A stretch of DNA of 64,000 nucleotides from M3007 sp031398055 (GCA_031398055.1 JANNMS010000084.1:15210-79209), one strand, 5' to 3'; positions 49,415 to 59,101 are shown, counted from the first letter of the stretch. The notes: generated by a model from the sequence alone, not told the origin. Translations and numbers: made by a program.

Positions 49415-50170
49415 ATGAAGAAAATTGTTTTTTTCTTGGCCTGCGCGGCCTTCTTTTCCACCCAAACTTTTGCTCAATCCGAACGCGAGGATTTCAAAAC
49501 CCGTTTTGGTTTTCAGTTCAGCCCAAGTTGGTCAGTGCTCGGAAGTTCCGACAAATTGATTGAATCCGTGCGCCCAAATTGGGGTGCAAAATTCGGCGTC
49601 ATGGCTGAATATTATTTTCAACCTTCAAAATATGCCTTGATTTCTGGCCTCGGTTTTGGATTCAATCAGGGCGGAACGATTCAAAATGGCTATGATTCTG
49701 GTGTTTTTTGGCCAAAATCCGACCTGTCTGCCCCCAAATTTGACACCATTCCCAAAAACGCAAAACTTCGATACTCCGCAACTTACGTTGAAATACCATT
49801 CGGTTTGAAAATGCGCGGCGGCTCGAACGAGGACTCTCGGATTTCGTTTTTTGCTGAAGCCCCGGTTTTTACCCTCGGATTTTTGACAAAAGTTAAAGGC
49901 GATATCACCGGTTCGAATGGCCGCGACACAAACGACGAAAATATCCGCGAGGATGTCAATGGTTTGTCCTTGGCTTGGGGGCTCGGCGGCGGCGTCGAAT
50001 ATGAATTGGCGACCAACGGCACGCTCGTCGCGGGGCTTTTTTACCAAAAACAGTTCACCGATTTTACCCAAAACGGTGGCTCGTTCAAAACTGCCGACGG
50101 CACTTGGAAAACCGATAAATCGAAAAGCACGATCGGCCAGGTCACTTTGAAAGTGGGCGTTTTCTTTTAA
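49415..50170 (+). CDS. Outer-membrane beta-barrel protein (PorT-like)
   Basis: A 251-aa protein with a signal peptide (MKKIVFFLACAAFFSTQTFA). Amphipathic strands follow: TRFGFQFSPSWSVLGSS, WGAKFGVMAEYYFQPSKYALISGLGFGF, YSATYVEIPFGLKMRGG, LAWGLGGGVEYELATNGTLVAGLFYQ, and closing VTLKVGVFF. These fit the outer-membrane beta-barrel fold of small PorT-like proteins. It reads divergently from gldB. No further function can be given. Confidence 0.83.
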   Translation: MKKIVFFLACAAFFSTQTFAQSEREDFKTRFGFQFSPSWSVLGSSDKLIESVRPNWGAKFGVMAEYYFQPSKYALISGLGFGFNQGGTIQNGYDSGVFWPKSDLSAPKFDTIPKNAKLRYSATYVEIPFGLKMRGGSNEDSRISFFAEAPVFTLGFLTKVKGDITGSNGRDTNDENIREDVNGLSLAWGLGGGVEYELATNGTLVAGLFYQKQFTDFTQNGGSFKTADGTWKTDKSKSTIGQVTLKVGVFF

Positions 50171-50204
50171 AATTGAGAAATGTCCGCGCCCGAACTTTTC
50201 GGAA

Positions 50205-50234
50205 TTTGCCCAAAAACTTTTCAAGTTACCTTTG
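50205..50234 (+). promoter_or_regulatory. Bacteroidota-type promoter of the thioredoxin gene
   Basis: TTTG (50205-50208), 18-bp spacer, then TACCTTTG (50227-50234), an exact TAnnTTTG. It lies about 100 bp upstream of the thioredoxin start. Confidence 0.7.
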
Positions 50235-50335
50235 CAACCGAAGCAGCCGAAACGCTGTTTCAACATCCAGCCGGACAAAAAAACGTCCGACGAACTGTTC
50301 GAAATTTTTTAAAACTCAAATAAATTTTTCTAAAA

Positions 50336-50704
50336 ATGACATCCGTACCGACTGGCAATCATCCCAAAGCAGAATCACATAAATCGCATTATGTAACTTT
50401 GACCGATGGAAATTTTCAAAAAGAGGTCATCGACAGCAAAAAAGTTACGCTGGTTGACCTTTGGGCAGAATGGTGTGGCCCATGCAAAATGATGAACCCT
50501 TTTGTCGAAGAACTTGCCAAAGAATTTGAAGGCCAAGCAGTCATCGCAAAATTGAATGTGGACGACAACTCGGAAATCCCTTTCAAATATAATGTTCGCG
50601 GTATCCCGACTTTTCTTTTATTCCAAAATGGAGAGTTGAAAGACAAAATCGTGGGCGCGACTTCGAAGCAGAATTTGCACGCGGCAATTTCGAAATTGCT
50701 TTAA
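50336..50704 (+). CDS. trxA: Thioredoxin
   Basis: A 122-aa thioredoxin with the WCGPC active site (W46, C47, C50), LVDLWAEWCGPCKMMNPFVEELAKEF, the cis-Pro strand VRGIPTFLLFQNGEL, and C-terminal helix ATSKQNLHAAISKLL. There is no signal peptide, so it acts as a cytoplasmic disulfide reductant. The N-terminal extension of about 15 residues (TSVPTGNHPKAESHK) is longer than in E. coli. It has a good upstream promoter and a strong terminator. Confidence 0.96.
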   Translation: MTSVPTGNHPKAESHKSHYVTLTDGNFQKEVIDSKKVTLVDLWAEWCGPCKMMNPFVEELAKEFEGQAVIAKLNVDDNSEIPFKYNVRGIPTFLLFQNGELKDKIVGATSKQNLHAAISKLL

Positions 50705-50720
50705 TTATTTCCGAAAAACT

Positions 50721-50761
50721 AAAAAGCGGCTGTTTCCGAAAATGGGAGCAGCCGCTTTTTC
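50721..50761 (+). terminator. Intrinsic terminator after thioredoxin
   Basis: Stem AAAAAGCGGCTG (50721-50732) pairs with CAGCCGCTTTTT (50749-50760). The 16-nt loop is TTTCCGAAAATGGGAG. Confidence 0.9.
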
Positions 50762-50839
50762 ATTGTTGGAATCAGAATTTACTGAATTTTAGAATTTTCT
50801 CAATTCCGCTCAAAATTCAAAAATTCGGTAAATTTTGAT

Positions 50840-51850
50840 TCAACTTTGAATGTAGCCAAAACTTTTTAGCGACCTTTCATCGTCACGCCAATTTTCCCGC
50901 ACCTTCACCGTCATTTCCAAAAACACTTTTGTTTGCAAAAAAGCCTCGATGGCAAGCCGCGAAGTGCTGGCCAATTTTTTTATCGCAGCCCCATTTTTAC
51001 CTAAAATAATGGCTTTTTGGGTGTCGCGCAAAACGAAAAGATTGGCATGGATTCGGGCAAGTGGCTCGCCGGCGTTGGTTTTTGTTTCTTGAAAACTTTC
51101 AATCACGACCTCGGTGGAGTACGGGATTTCGTCGGCGAACTGCACCAAAATTTTCTCGCGGATAATTTCAGAAACAAAAAACCGCTCGTTCCGGTCGGTC
51201 AATTGGTCGTCTGGAAAATAGGCCGGGCCGAGCGGCAAATAGCCCAAAATTTTCTCCAAAAGTTCTGCTGTGTTTTCACTTTTCAAAGCCGAAATACCGA
51301 TGGTTTCGGTAAATTTTGCGCGGTTTTTCCACCAATTCCCAGCGTCTTCGAGCCGTTGCGGTTTGACCAAATCGATTTTGTTCAAAACCAAAATCAGCGG
51401 CGATTCCACTTTTTTCAAAACTTCGAGCAGGTGGTTTTGCTCGTCCAATTCGTCGGTTAAATCCACCACAAAAAGCATCAAATCAGCATCTTCCACCGTG
51501 CCTTCGACGAAGCGGTTCATCGCCACGTGCATTTTGTAATTCGGGTTTTTGACGTAGCCCGGCGTGTCGGAAAAGACGATTTGAAAATTTTCGCCGGACA
51601 AAATTCCAATCAAACGGTGCCGCGTCGTCTGCGGTTTGTGGGTGATGATCGACATCCGTTCGCCGACCAAGGCGTTCATCAAAGTCGATTTTCCGACGTT
51701 GGGCTTGCCGATGATGTTGACAAAACCGGACTTGAAATTGGTGATTGGTTGATTGGTGGATTGGAGAATTGGTTCGGCCTCTTTTTCAATTCCTTTTTTA
51801 AAAAATTGGGAAAGCAGGTCGTCAATATTTGGGCTGGAATCGTTTGCCAT
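50840..51850 (-). CDS. era: GTPase Era
   Basis: A 336-aa GTPase that assists 16S rRNA maturation and 30S assembly. G1 P-loop GKPNVGKS (residues 48-55), G2 KPQTTRHR, G3 DTPG, G4 NKID, and a C-terminal KH domain (HANLFVLRDTQKAIILGKNGAAIKKLA). The N-terminus is about 40 residues longer than in E. coli Era and includes QSTNQPITN, encoded by short-period repeat DNA (51737-51773). The start at 51850 follows from the ATG nearest the family start; the longer frame to 51919 translates a terminator hairpin. The porT gene lies upstream. Confidence 0.95.
   Translation of the reverse strand: MANDSSPNIDDLLSQFFKKGIEKEAEPILQSTNQPITNFKSGFVNIIGKPNVGKSTLMNALVGERMSIITHKPQTTRHRLIGILSGENFQIVFSDTPGYVKNPNYKMHVAMNRFVEGTVEDADLMLFVVDLTDELDEQNHLLEVLKKVESPLILVLNKIDLVKPQRLEDAGNWWKNRAKFTETIGISALKSENTAELLEKILGYLPLGPAYFPDDQLTDRNERFFVSEIIREKILVQFADEIPYSTEVVIESFQETKTNAGEPLARIHANLFVLRDTQKAIILGKNGAAIKKLASTSRLAIEAFLQTKVFLEMTVKVRENWRDDERSLKSFGYIQS
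51737..51773. repeat. ATTGGTG short-period tandem repeat within the era N-terminus
   Basis: Units ATTGGTG, ATTGGTTG, ATTGGTGG, ATTGGAG and AATTGGT in succession, 7-8 bp each. They encode the extra LQSTNQPITNF peptide of Era. Confidence 0.75.
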
Positions 51851-51863
51851 TTTTGTAAAAATT

Positions 51864-51900
51864 AAATTGTCGGGGTGACTCAAAGTCAACCCGACAATTT
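51864..51900 (-). terminator. Terminator-like hairpin between porT and era
   Basis: A 17-bp stem with one mismatch, AAATTGTCGGGTTGACT with AGTCACCCCGACAATTT (read on the minus strand), with a short TTG loop. It lies 14 bp upstream of the era start and is followed by AATTTTTAC on the minus strand. Confidence 0.7.
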
Positions 51901-51933
51901 GTGAAAAATCATTCCTCATTCCTCATCCCTAAA

Positions 51934-52653
51934 TTATCCTTCAAAATGCAGAGACAAAGTAAACGCCCGCGACAAAACCTTTTCGATAATCGTGCTTTGC
52001 TCGACACGGTCGTTGAAAATCAAGACATTATTCAAGCCCTGCGAAACTTTAATTTCCGGCGAAAAAATAAAAAATGGGAAGAAAAACTGAATCCCGCCGC
52101 CGACCTCGACCTGAAAATCTGTCGGTGCAATTTTCACAATTCCGCCCGATTGCCGCGTCCGCGAATCGCTCGCCACATCGAAAGAATATTTGAAACCGCC
52201 GAGCACAAAAAGCCGAAAATCATGGTACGGCGCGGATTTGTACCGAACGTGAAAAGGCAATTCGACAAAAACCGACTCGACGCGGCGGGTCAAGCCTTTC
52301 ACCGATTCGCCCGGCAGCGAGTACCGAATGTTGCGCTCGCCGAACGAAAGCGTGGGCAAAAAACGCACATCGATAAACTCCCCGATTTTCAAATTGGACA
52401 CGATTCCGAGGTTGAAACCTGGGCCTGTGACCGATTCAGCACGGCTAAAAGAGTCGTTCAGGATGAAATTTTTGGAGTGATAAATCCGAAAATCACTGCT
52501 GTTGTACCCCAAAGTGATACCAAAATAATATGGTTTCGACTGAAAATCGAGGTAGTTTTGGTTGCCGCGACTGTAATTCTGGGCTTCCAGATTTTGGGAA
52601 AAAAGTAGGAAAAGAAGGGGTAAAACGGCTGGGAAGAAATTTTTTTGATTCAT
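51934..52653 (-). CDS. porT: PorT/SprT type IX secretion system protein
   Basis: A 239-aa outer-membrane protein with a signal peptide (FFPAVLPLLFLLFSQNLEAQ). Core segments: SKPYYFGITLGYNSSDFRIYHSKNFI, FNLGIVSNLKIGEFIDVRFLPTLSFGERNIRYSL, and VESVFVELPFHVRYKSAPYHDFRLFVLGGFKYSFD. PorT (P. gingivalis) and SprT (F. johnsoniae) are needed for T9SS export. The gene overlaps the end of ubiE by 4 nt (ATGA), the conserved ubiE-porT arrangement of Bacteroidota. The start at 52653 gives the signal peptide. Confidence 0.93.
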   Translation of the reverse strand: MNQKNFFPAVLPLLFLLFSQNLEAQNYSRGNQNYLDFQSKPYYFGITLGYNSSDFRIYHSKNFILNDSFSRAESVTGPGFNLGIVSNLKIGEFIDVRFLPTLSFGERNIRYSLPGESVKGLTRRVESVFVELPFHVRYKSAPYHDFRLFVLGGFKYSFDVASDSRTRQSGGIVKIAPTDFQVEVGGGIQFFFPFFIFSPEIKVSQGLNNVLIFNDRVEQSTIIEKVLSRAFTLSLHFEG

Positions 52654-53369
52654 TTTTCTGCAATGTAAATCGTGCAAATACCGAGCGTCAATCGCTCAAA
52701 TTTTGGGTTTCGATACCCGATTTTGATTAAAATTTCAGTGAAATGGTTGCCTTCGGGAAACGCTTGCACACTTTCAAAAAGATAGGTGTAGGCCCGCGAA
52801 TCTCGACTTGTCAAACGCCCGATGCCGGGCAAAACGTATTTAAAGTAGAAATTGTAAAGTTGTTTGATTGGAAAAACATGCGGTTTTGAAAATTCCAAAA
52901 TCACCACCCGACCGCCGGGACGCAAAACTCGGAACATTTCGGCGAGGCCTTTTTCCAAATTTTCAAAGTTCCGAACGCCAAAAGCGACAGTCACCGCGTC
53001 GAACGAATTTTCAGGAAAGCGCAGATTTTCGGAGTCGCCGGTTTCCAAAAAAATCAGGTCAGAAAGTTGCCGCGCTTTGATTTTTTCGCGCCCGATTTCC
53101 AGCATTTGATTGGAAATATCGAGGCCGATAATTTTTTCAGGGTGCAAGATTTTGGCGGTCAAAATCGCCACGTCCGCCGTGCCGGTCGCCACGTCCAAAA
53201 CTTGTCGTGGTTTCAAATCACGCAAATATCCAATCGCTTTTTTTCGCCAACTGACATCGATGCCGAGCGAAAGCAAGCGATTGAGCAAGTCATAAGTTGG
53301 CGCGACGCGGTCGAACATTTTTTCGACCTGCTCTTTTTTGCCTTCCGAGGCATTGTACGGTTTGACCAT
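52650..53369 (-). CDS. ubiE: Demethylmenaquinone methyltransferase
   Basis: A 239-aa SAM methyltransferase performing the last step of menaquinone synthesis. Motif I is VLDVATGTADVAI; also GLDISNQMLEIGREKI, FDAVTVAFGVRNFENLEKGLAEM, FRVLRPGGRVVILEFSKP, then YLFESVQAFPEGNHF. The start MVKPYNASEGKKEQVEKMFDRVAPTYD is typical. A possible TATCTTTG promoter box lies on the minus strand at 53433-53426. It is translationally coupled to porT. Confidence 0.96.
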   Translation of the reverse strand: MVKPYNASEGKKEQVEKMFDRVAPTYDLLNRLLSLGIDVSWRKKAIGYLRDLKPRQVLDVATGTADVAILTAKILHPEKIIGLDISNQMLEIGREKIKARQLSDLIFLETGDSENLRFPENSFDAVTVAFGVRNFENLEKGLAEMFRVLRPGGRVVILEFSKPHVFPIKQLYNFYFKYVLPGIGRLTSRDSRAYTYLFESVQAFPEGNHFTEILIKIGYRNPKFERLTLGICTIYIAEK

Positions 53370-53718
53370 TTAACTATGAACTATGAAGTATAAACGATGA
53401 ACCTTGAACGTTCACATTTTCGAGGCAAAGATAAAAATTATGCGTCCGAAACAGTTAAAATGTCAAAGTTCATGATTCAAAGAAAAAGCCCCCATCAGCA
53501 TTTCGCGGAAAGAGGCCATCCCAAAAACCATTCAACATTTATTTTCACAATTGCATCAATCCTTGCCTCTCAGCATCGAGGTATCCATTAAATTTGTATC
53601 CTGTTTCGATTGGTGTTGGGAATTTTAAAAAACTTAACCAACACCAATTTTAATCAAATGGATGACCTGCACCATCAACCATTTTTTTCTAACATTTTTT
53701 TCACCACCAAAATTTTTT
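53370..53718. other. Intergenic region with degenerate heptamers, no gene seen
   Basis: The stretch 53372-53413 consists of AACTATGAACTATGAAGTAT-like heptamers related to those at 41415. A TAnnTTTG box (TATCTTTG, 53433-53426 minus) probably belongs to ubiE. The remainder shows no supportable open frame; a 64-aa frame at 53397 has no family resemblance. Confidence 0.45.
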
Positions 53719-54531
53719 ATGAAAACGTTGTTTTTTTCCTGCATTGCCTGCGCGGCAATGTTTTGCCTCACGGCTTTTATTTCCGTTCAAAAAAACGCGG
53801 ATGCCCCCGATGCAGCACCCCCGAAAATCATCACCGGCACGGCGGCAGATTCGGCTGGACTTGCAGTTTTTGTCAACAAATTCCGCAATCTGCTCGGTGA
53901 CCCGCTCAATTCCACGCCCGGAAAAGAAGGTGGCCGCCGCGAAATTAACTGGGATGCAGTACCGGCTGCGGCTTTGAACAATGACAATTTCCCCGCAAAT
54001 TTTTTCAATTCTACCGACCCGGCACTGCCCGGCGGCAGAAAACGTGGGGCAATTTTTAAATTGCAAGGCTACTCGACGGGTTTTCGGGTCAGCAACAACA
54101 ATTTTAAGGATGTGAACCCAAATTACTCGTCAGATTTCCGGGCGTTCAGCAATGACAAAACTTTCGCGGTGATTGGCGGCACGCAATTCGATGTCGTTTT
54201 TCAAGTGCCCGGTCAAAATGTGGACGCGACGGTCACCGGTTTCGGCGCGGTGTTCGTGGATGTGGATGCTGGCGGCGGCGCGGTGCTCGAATTTTTTGAA
54301 GGAGACAAACGGGTTTTTACCCAACAGGCTTTGCCGAGCGGCGGCTCGAAAAAGTTTTCGTTCGTCGGCCTGAAATTTGACAACAAACGCATCACCCACG
54401 TCCGCATCACTTCTGGAAAAGGTGCGCTCGGTGCGGGCAACAACGACCTGAGTCATCCGCCCGGCGGCTCGCCTCGCCGTGATTTGGTGATCATGGATGA
54501 TTTTTTGTACGATGAACCGGTAGCAAAATAA
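53719..54531 (+). CDS. Secreted protein of unknown function
   Basis: A 270-aa protein with a signal peptide (TLFFSCIACAAMFCLTAFIS). The mature part begins FVNKFRNLLGDPLNSTPGKEGGRREINWDAVPA and continues with beta strands (FAVIGGTQFDVVFQVPGQ, GFGAVFVDVDAGGGAVLEFF). It ends RDLVIMDDFLYDEPVAK. The GGRREINWD motif recurs in secreted proteins of several phyla as far as I recall, with no established function. No T9SS domain is present. The start at 53719 opens the signal peptide. Confidence 0.75.
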   Translation: MKTLFFSCIACAAMFCLTAFISVQKNADAPDAAPPKIITGTAADSAGLAVFVNKFRNLLGDPLNSTPGKEGGRREINWDAVPAAALNNDNFPANFFNSTDPALPGGRKRGAIFKLQGYSTGFRVSNNNFKDVNPNYSSDFRAFSNDKTFAVIGGTQFDVVFQVPGQNVDATVTGFGAVFVDVDAGGGAVLEFFEGDKRVFTQQALPSGGSKKFSFVGLKFDNKRITHVRITSGKGALGAGNNDLSHPPGGSPRRDLVIMDDFLYDEPVAK

Positions 54532-54552
54532 TTTTATTATCTGGCAAAAATT

Positions 54553-54592
54553 AAAGCCGGAGCGCAGTGATCTGCGTTCCGGCTTTTTTTTG
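54553..54592 (+). terminator. Intrinsic terminator after the secreted unknown gene
   Basis: Stem AAAGCCGGAGCGCAG pairs with CTGCGTTCCGGCTTT (imperfect, G-T), then a further TTTTT run. Confidence 0.85.
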
Positions 54593-54776
54593 AACCAAGA
54601 AAAACGACGAAAAACCTTTACTTTTTTGGGGGAAATTTGACAGTACTTTTGAATTGAACAAATGATTCCAAATCTGTTTTAATCTTTGAGCAAGAATTGA
54701 AAAACATCCCTTTGTTTTTTTCTGTTGAATTTCATTTAGTTACACACCACACCTTTCCATTTAAAATTTTAATTTC

Positions 54777-57700
54777 ATGAGGAAATTCTTCTATGTTAAT
54801 CTCCTAGTTTTTGCCGCGCTGCTATTTGGATGTGCAAAATCTTTTGCCAACATCCTTCCGGCAAATCCTGCACCCTTCGATTTCATTTTTGAAAATGGGA
54901 CTCCCGACCCCACAGATTCAATTTTCAATTTTGCCCAACCCGACAAATTCATTTCCCCGGAGGGCAACCCAACGGCATTATCGCCACAGGCAACGTGCCG
55001 GTCTTTTATCACTTCCACGCCCGATTGCGTCAGCAAAACCTTGAAGTTGACGGCTTTTATTGAGATAACCAACCCGCCTGCTGCCCCGCAGATTTTGCCA
55101 TTTACCGGGCTTTGGAGCAACGGGCAGGTCGCACAGAGTATCCAAGTTGTGCCACCCGGTGCTTGGTCCATTGAAACTCCAGGCTGCGCTTTTCCCAACG
55201 ACAATGCTTTTTTTGCCGACACCAAATCATTTTTTCAGGGACCGTTGACGATTGATGGACCGACTGTTTTGTGCACCGGACCCATTTTGGTCACTGCGGG
55301 AAATGGCTACAATTTCAACTCCTTCAATTGGTTCCCCGCAAATCCGCACAGCGTGATAAGCCCTTACGAAATTTCGATGCCTGGAAGTTATGCTTTGATC
55401 GCGAACGATCAATACGATTGCCAGTTCGTTGCTTGGAAAACGGTGACCCAAAGTCCGCCAGTTTTGCCTGTGGTTTCCGGCACAAAATCTTTGTGCATCG
55501 GCCAATCGGGCAATTTGACCGTCAACCCGCCCGCTTCCCAATATCTCTGGGAAAGTGGCGAGACCACACAATCCATTTCCGTTGATGTTGCAGGACTTTA
55601 CACCGTGACGGTCACGAACCAATTTGGCTGCACCGGCATGGCTTTTTTCAATGTGCTCGAATCACCTGAAATCAGTGAAATTTTTGGCTTCGTTTCCCCG
55701 CCGCAAATTTGTCCGGGCGGCACGGCCATCGTTTTGGCAAATATCGGCGGAGCCGGGACTTTCATTTGGTCAACTGGTGCCACCTCACCAAACATTTCGG
55801 TCAGCGACCCAGGTGATTATTCCGTCACCGCGACGAATGGTTTTGGCTGTTCGAGGTCGGAAAGTTTTACCGTCGTGGCTGCAATTCCGCCAGTCCCGGT
55901 TTTAAATTCACCGGCAATTTGCCCCGGATTTTCCGCCACTTTGACGGTTTCGGGGGGAGATTTTAACATGTTCACCTGGTCAACCGGCCAAAATTCCCCG
56001 ACCATCACGGTCAACACGGCGGGTACTTATTCCGTCATCGTCCGCGATGCGAACGGCTGCAAGGGCACGGCAACAGCCACCGTGACTGCCTCGCCCGCCG
56101 CCGTGCCGACGGTTTCGGTTGCTCAATATGCTTGCAACGGGCAAATGAGCCTTTCGGCAAATGGGGGCTTTACCTCTTATTTATGGTCAAATGGGCAAAC
56201 TACACAAAATATTTCCGCTCAAACAAATGGAAATTACAGCGTGACTGTCGTCAATTCCGCTGGCTGCACGGGCGTTGCTTCGCAAAATGTGAACATCCCG
56301 CCAGCCCCGGCGACAAATATTTCAGGAGTCACGACACTTTGCGCGAACGTGAGCGGACAACTTTCGGCGACGGGCGGATATCCAATTTATGCCTGGTCGA
56401 ACGGCCAAACTGGAGCAAATATCACCGCAACCGCTGCCGGAAATTATACGGTGACCGCCACCGACGGATTCGGCTGCACGGCAACTGCCCAGCACACGAT
56501 AAATTTATCGCCAGCCCTGCAACCGGGCATCGCCGGGCCGCTCCAAATTTGTGCAAACACGACGGTGACGCTCTCGGCGGTTGGCAATTTTGGCTCGTAT
56601 TTTTGGTCAAATAATCAGTCCACGCCGTCCATCCAAATTTCTGCCGCTGGAAATTACGCTTTGACCGTGACCAACCCCGACGGCTGCACAGGTACGGCGG
56701 CACAAACTGTTAATTTCGCGACCGGGATTCCGCCGCAAGTTGTCGCCATCCAAAATGTTTCTTGTTTTCAGGGAAATAATGGGATGGCTTTGGCGACTGG
56801 AAACGGCGGAAACGGCACTTTTAATTATCAATGGAGCAACGGCGCGACCACGCCAACGGCTTCCAATCTGTCGGCAGGAACTTATTCTGTTGTCGTGACC
56901 GATGGAAATGGCTGCACAGCGAGTTCGAGTATTGCGATTTCGCAGCCACCAGTTTTGTTGTTAAATGCTGCGGCCACTGCCGAAACTTTTAACAATGGAA
57001 ACAACGGCACAGCTGCCGCCACTGCGGCCGGCGGCACACAAGGCTACAATTTTTCGTGGAGCAACGGTGCGACGGGCGCGAACATTTCCGGCCTCGCGCC
57101 AGGCAGTTACATCGTGACGGCAACCGACGCGAACGGCTGCACGACTTCCCAGACCGTTTTTGTAAATCAATACAATTGCACTTTTTCCGGTTTTTCACAA
57201 AACACCACGAACGTTTCTTGTTTTGGGCAAAATGACGGCACGGCAACCATCATCGCATCGGGCGGCGTCGCGCCGATAATTTACAATTGGAGCAACGGCG
57301 GCTCCGGCGAAACGATTTCCAATTTGGCTCCCGGCCAGTACACGGTGAACATTTTGGACGCAACCGAATGCCCCGCTGAATTTGATTTTACCATCACTGA
57401 GCCATCGCTTTTGGTTGCCGCAACCACTTCGACCAACGCCACGGGCAATAATTCAAACAACGGCACGGCCTCCGCGACGGCCACGGGCGGCACTGCTGGC
57501 TACACTTTTTTGTGGAGCAACGGCCAGACCACTGCCACCATCCAGAACCTCGCCGCAGGTTTTTACACGGTGACGGCGACGGATTTGAACGGCTGCACGG
57601 CTGTTTCGGTGGTCGAAGTTGGGCTGGATTGCGCGTTGACCGCATCTATCAATTTGACCCAGCCAACTTGTTTTGGCTTGGCCAACGGCAGCGTTTCCCT

Positions 57701-59075
57701 TGATGTTTTAGGCGGCGTCACACCTCTCAATTTTATCTGGACGGACGGGACAAATCCTGTCAACCCGACCGCCTTGCCTGCCGGAAATTACTTCGTGACG
57801 GCAACCGATGCCAACGGTTGCGAAATCACGGCGACCGCCACACTCGGCCAGCCTAACCAACTTCTAATTTCCACAACTTCGACAACGCCAACGAGTTGCG
57901 TCAGCGACTCGACGGGTGCAGCCACCGTTTCGGCAAGCGGCGGGACTGGAAATATCAATTTTTCTTGGGAAAATGGGCAGTCCGGCGCAACGGCAACCGG
58001 GCTCGGCGCTGGGCAAATTTCAGTCGTCGCGACAGATCAAAACGGTTGCGAAACGACTTCCGAAATCACGATTTTGGTGAGCGATTTGGTGCCGCCCGTG
58101 ATTTCGGTTTCCAATTTGGTTTTGCCGCTCGGCCCGGCGGGTTCGGTGGTTTTGACACCTCTAAATACGAATTCGACTTTCTCGGATAATTGTTTGTTGC
58201 AGGCATTTTCATTTTCGCCAGCATCTTTCAATTGCACGCAACAAGGCGAACACGTAGTCACGGCCTCGGCCACCGACGCGAGCAACAACACGGCCACCGC
58301 TCAATTTTCCATCACGATTATCGATAATTTGGCTCCGGTGATGGACTGCCCGGACAACATCGTTCGGTGTTTCGGCGACGACGTGGTTTCGTACAACGCC
58401 CCGTCGGTCGAAGACAATTGCCAGACGACGGGCGGCCAGTTTTCATTCGATTCCGGGTTGCCAAGCGGTTCGCAATTTCCGGTCGGCGTGACCGCAAATG
58501 CCTATTCGTTCACCGATGCCGCCGGAAATGTGGGGGCTTGTTCTTTCACCGTGACGATTTTGGAACAACTCACGATTTCCGCGCCCGTCGTGGTCAATGA
58601 TATTGACAACAAAATGGTTGGCAGCATCAACATCACCGTGACCGGAGGCCAGCAGCCGTACACTTTTACTTGGAAAAAGAACGGCCAACCGTTCGCCACG
58701 ACCGAAGATTTGACAAATATCGGGTCGGGCGCGTACACCATTCAGATTGTGGATTCGCTCGGCTGCACCGTCGCCGCGCAGGCTTTTGAAGTCCAAAACG
58801 TCGTCGCAACGAACGAACCGGCGTGGGGCAGCAAATTTCAATTGCTCCCGAACCCAACCACTGGTTTATTGACGGCCAATTTCCCCACCGATTTGTCCGG
58901 CGAGGCGGCGGCTTTGGTTTTTGACGCGACCGGGCGTTTGGTTTTTTCCAGAAATTTTAAAATGGAGGAAAAAATCAGGTTTGATTTGACGGATTTGGCC
59001 GATGGATTTTACACCGTTTCAATTCGTTTGAATGGCGAAATGGTCAATCGAAAAGTGGTGGTTGAGCGAAATTGA
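54777..59075 (+). CDS. Giant T9SS-exported adhesin-like protein with SprB repeats
   Basis: A 1432-aa surface protein. Signal peptide (NLLVFAALLFGCAKSFA). About residues 150-650 carry Ig-like modules ending GCTGTA, such as YSVTVVNSAGCTGVA. About 650-1090 are SprB-type repeats: GTYSVVVTDGNGCTAS, then GNGGNGTFNYQWSNGATTPTASNLSAG. An HYR-like domain lies at about 1095-1260 (STFSDNCLLQAFSFSP, VVTASATDASNNTATAQ). The T9SS sorting domain closes the protein (FQLLPNPTTGLLTANFP through GFYTVSIRLNGEMVNRKVV). SprB repeats are named after the mobile gliding adhesin of F. johnsoniae. This protein is thus a likely cargo of the PorT system encoded here. Confidence 0.92.
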   Translation: MRKFFYVNLLVFAALLFGCAKSFANILPANPAPFDFIFENGTPDPTDSIFNFAQPDKFISPEGNPTALSPQATCRSFITSTPDCVSKTLKLTAFIEITNPPAAPQILPFTGLWSNGQVAQSIQVVPPGAWSIETPGCAFPNDNAFFADTKSFFQGPLTIDGPTVLCTGPILVTAGNGYNFNSFNWFPANPHSVISPYEISMPGSYALIANDQYDCQFVAWKTVTQSPPVLPVVSGTKSLCIGQSGNLTVNPPASQYLWESGETTQSISVDVAGLYTVTVTNQFGCTGMAFFNVLESPEISEIFGFVSPPQICPGGTAIVLANIGGAGTFIWSTGATSPNISVSDPGDYSVTATNGFGCSRSESFTVVAAIPPVPVLNSPAICPGFSATLTVSGGDFNMFTWSTGQNSPTITVNTAGTYSVIVRDANGCKGTATATVTASPAAVPTVSVAQYACNGQMSLSANGGFTSYLWSNGQTTQNISAQTNGNYSVTVVNSAGCTGVASQNVNIPPAPATNISGVTTLCANVSGQLSATGGYPIYAWSNGQTGANITATAAGNYTVTATDGFGCTATAQHTINLSPALQPGIAGPLQICANTTVTLSAVGNFGSYFWSNNQSTPSIQISAAGNYALTVTNPDGCTGTAAQTVNFATGIPPQVVAIQNVSCFQGNNGMALATGNGGNGTFNYQWSNGATTPTASNLSAGTYSVVVTDGNGCTASSSIAISQPPVLLLNAAATAETFNNGNNGTAAATAAGGTQGYNFSWSNGATGANISGLAPGSYIVTATDANGCTTSQTVFVNQYNCTFSGFSQNTTNVSCFGQNDGTATIIASGGVAPIIYNWSNGGSGETISNLAPGQYTVNILDATECPAEFDFTITEPSLLVAATTSTNATGNNSNNGTASATATGGTAGYTFLWSNGQTTATIQNLAAGFYTVTATDLNGCTAVSVVEVGLDCALTASINLTQPTCFGLANGSVSLDVLGGVTPLNFIWTDGTNPVNPTALPAGNYFVTATDANGCEITATATLGQPNQLLISTTSTTPTSCVSDSTGAATVSASGGTGNINFSWENGQSGATATGLGAGQISVVATDQNGCETTSEITILVSDLVPPVISVSNLVLPLGPAGSVVLTPLNTNSTFSDNCLLQAFSFSPASFNCTQQGEHVVTASATDASNNTATAQFSITIIDNLAPVMDCPDNIVRCFGDDVVSYNAPSVEDNCQTTGGQFSFDSGLPSGSQFPVGVTANAYSFTDAAGNVGACSFTVTILEQLTISAPVVVNDIDNKMVGSINITVTGGQQPYTFTWKKNGQPFATTEDLTNIGSGAYTIQIVDSLGCTVAAQAFEVQNVVATNEPAWGSKFQLLPNPTTGLLTANFPTDLSGEAAALVFDATGRLVFSRNFKMEEKIRFDLTDLADGFYTVSIRLNGEMVNRKVVVERN

Positions 59076-59101
59076 GTCCGAATTTCAATTGAAAAAATTT
59101 T

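Noticed and set aside
50180..50323. 47-aa open frame between the barrel gene and thioredoxin
   Set aside because: It overlaps a good promoter for thioredoxin and has no resemblance to a protein family.
53397..53591. 64-aa open frame downstream of the heptamer region
   Set aside because: No motif, starts in repeat DNA, and composition is not protein-like.
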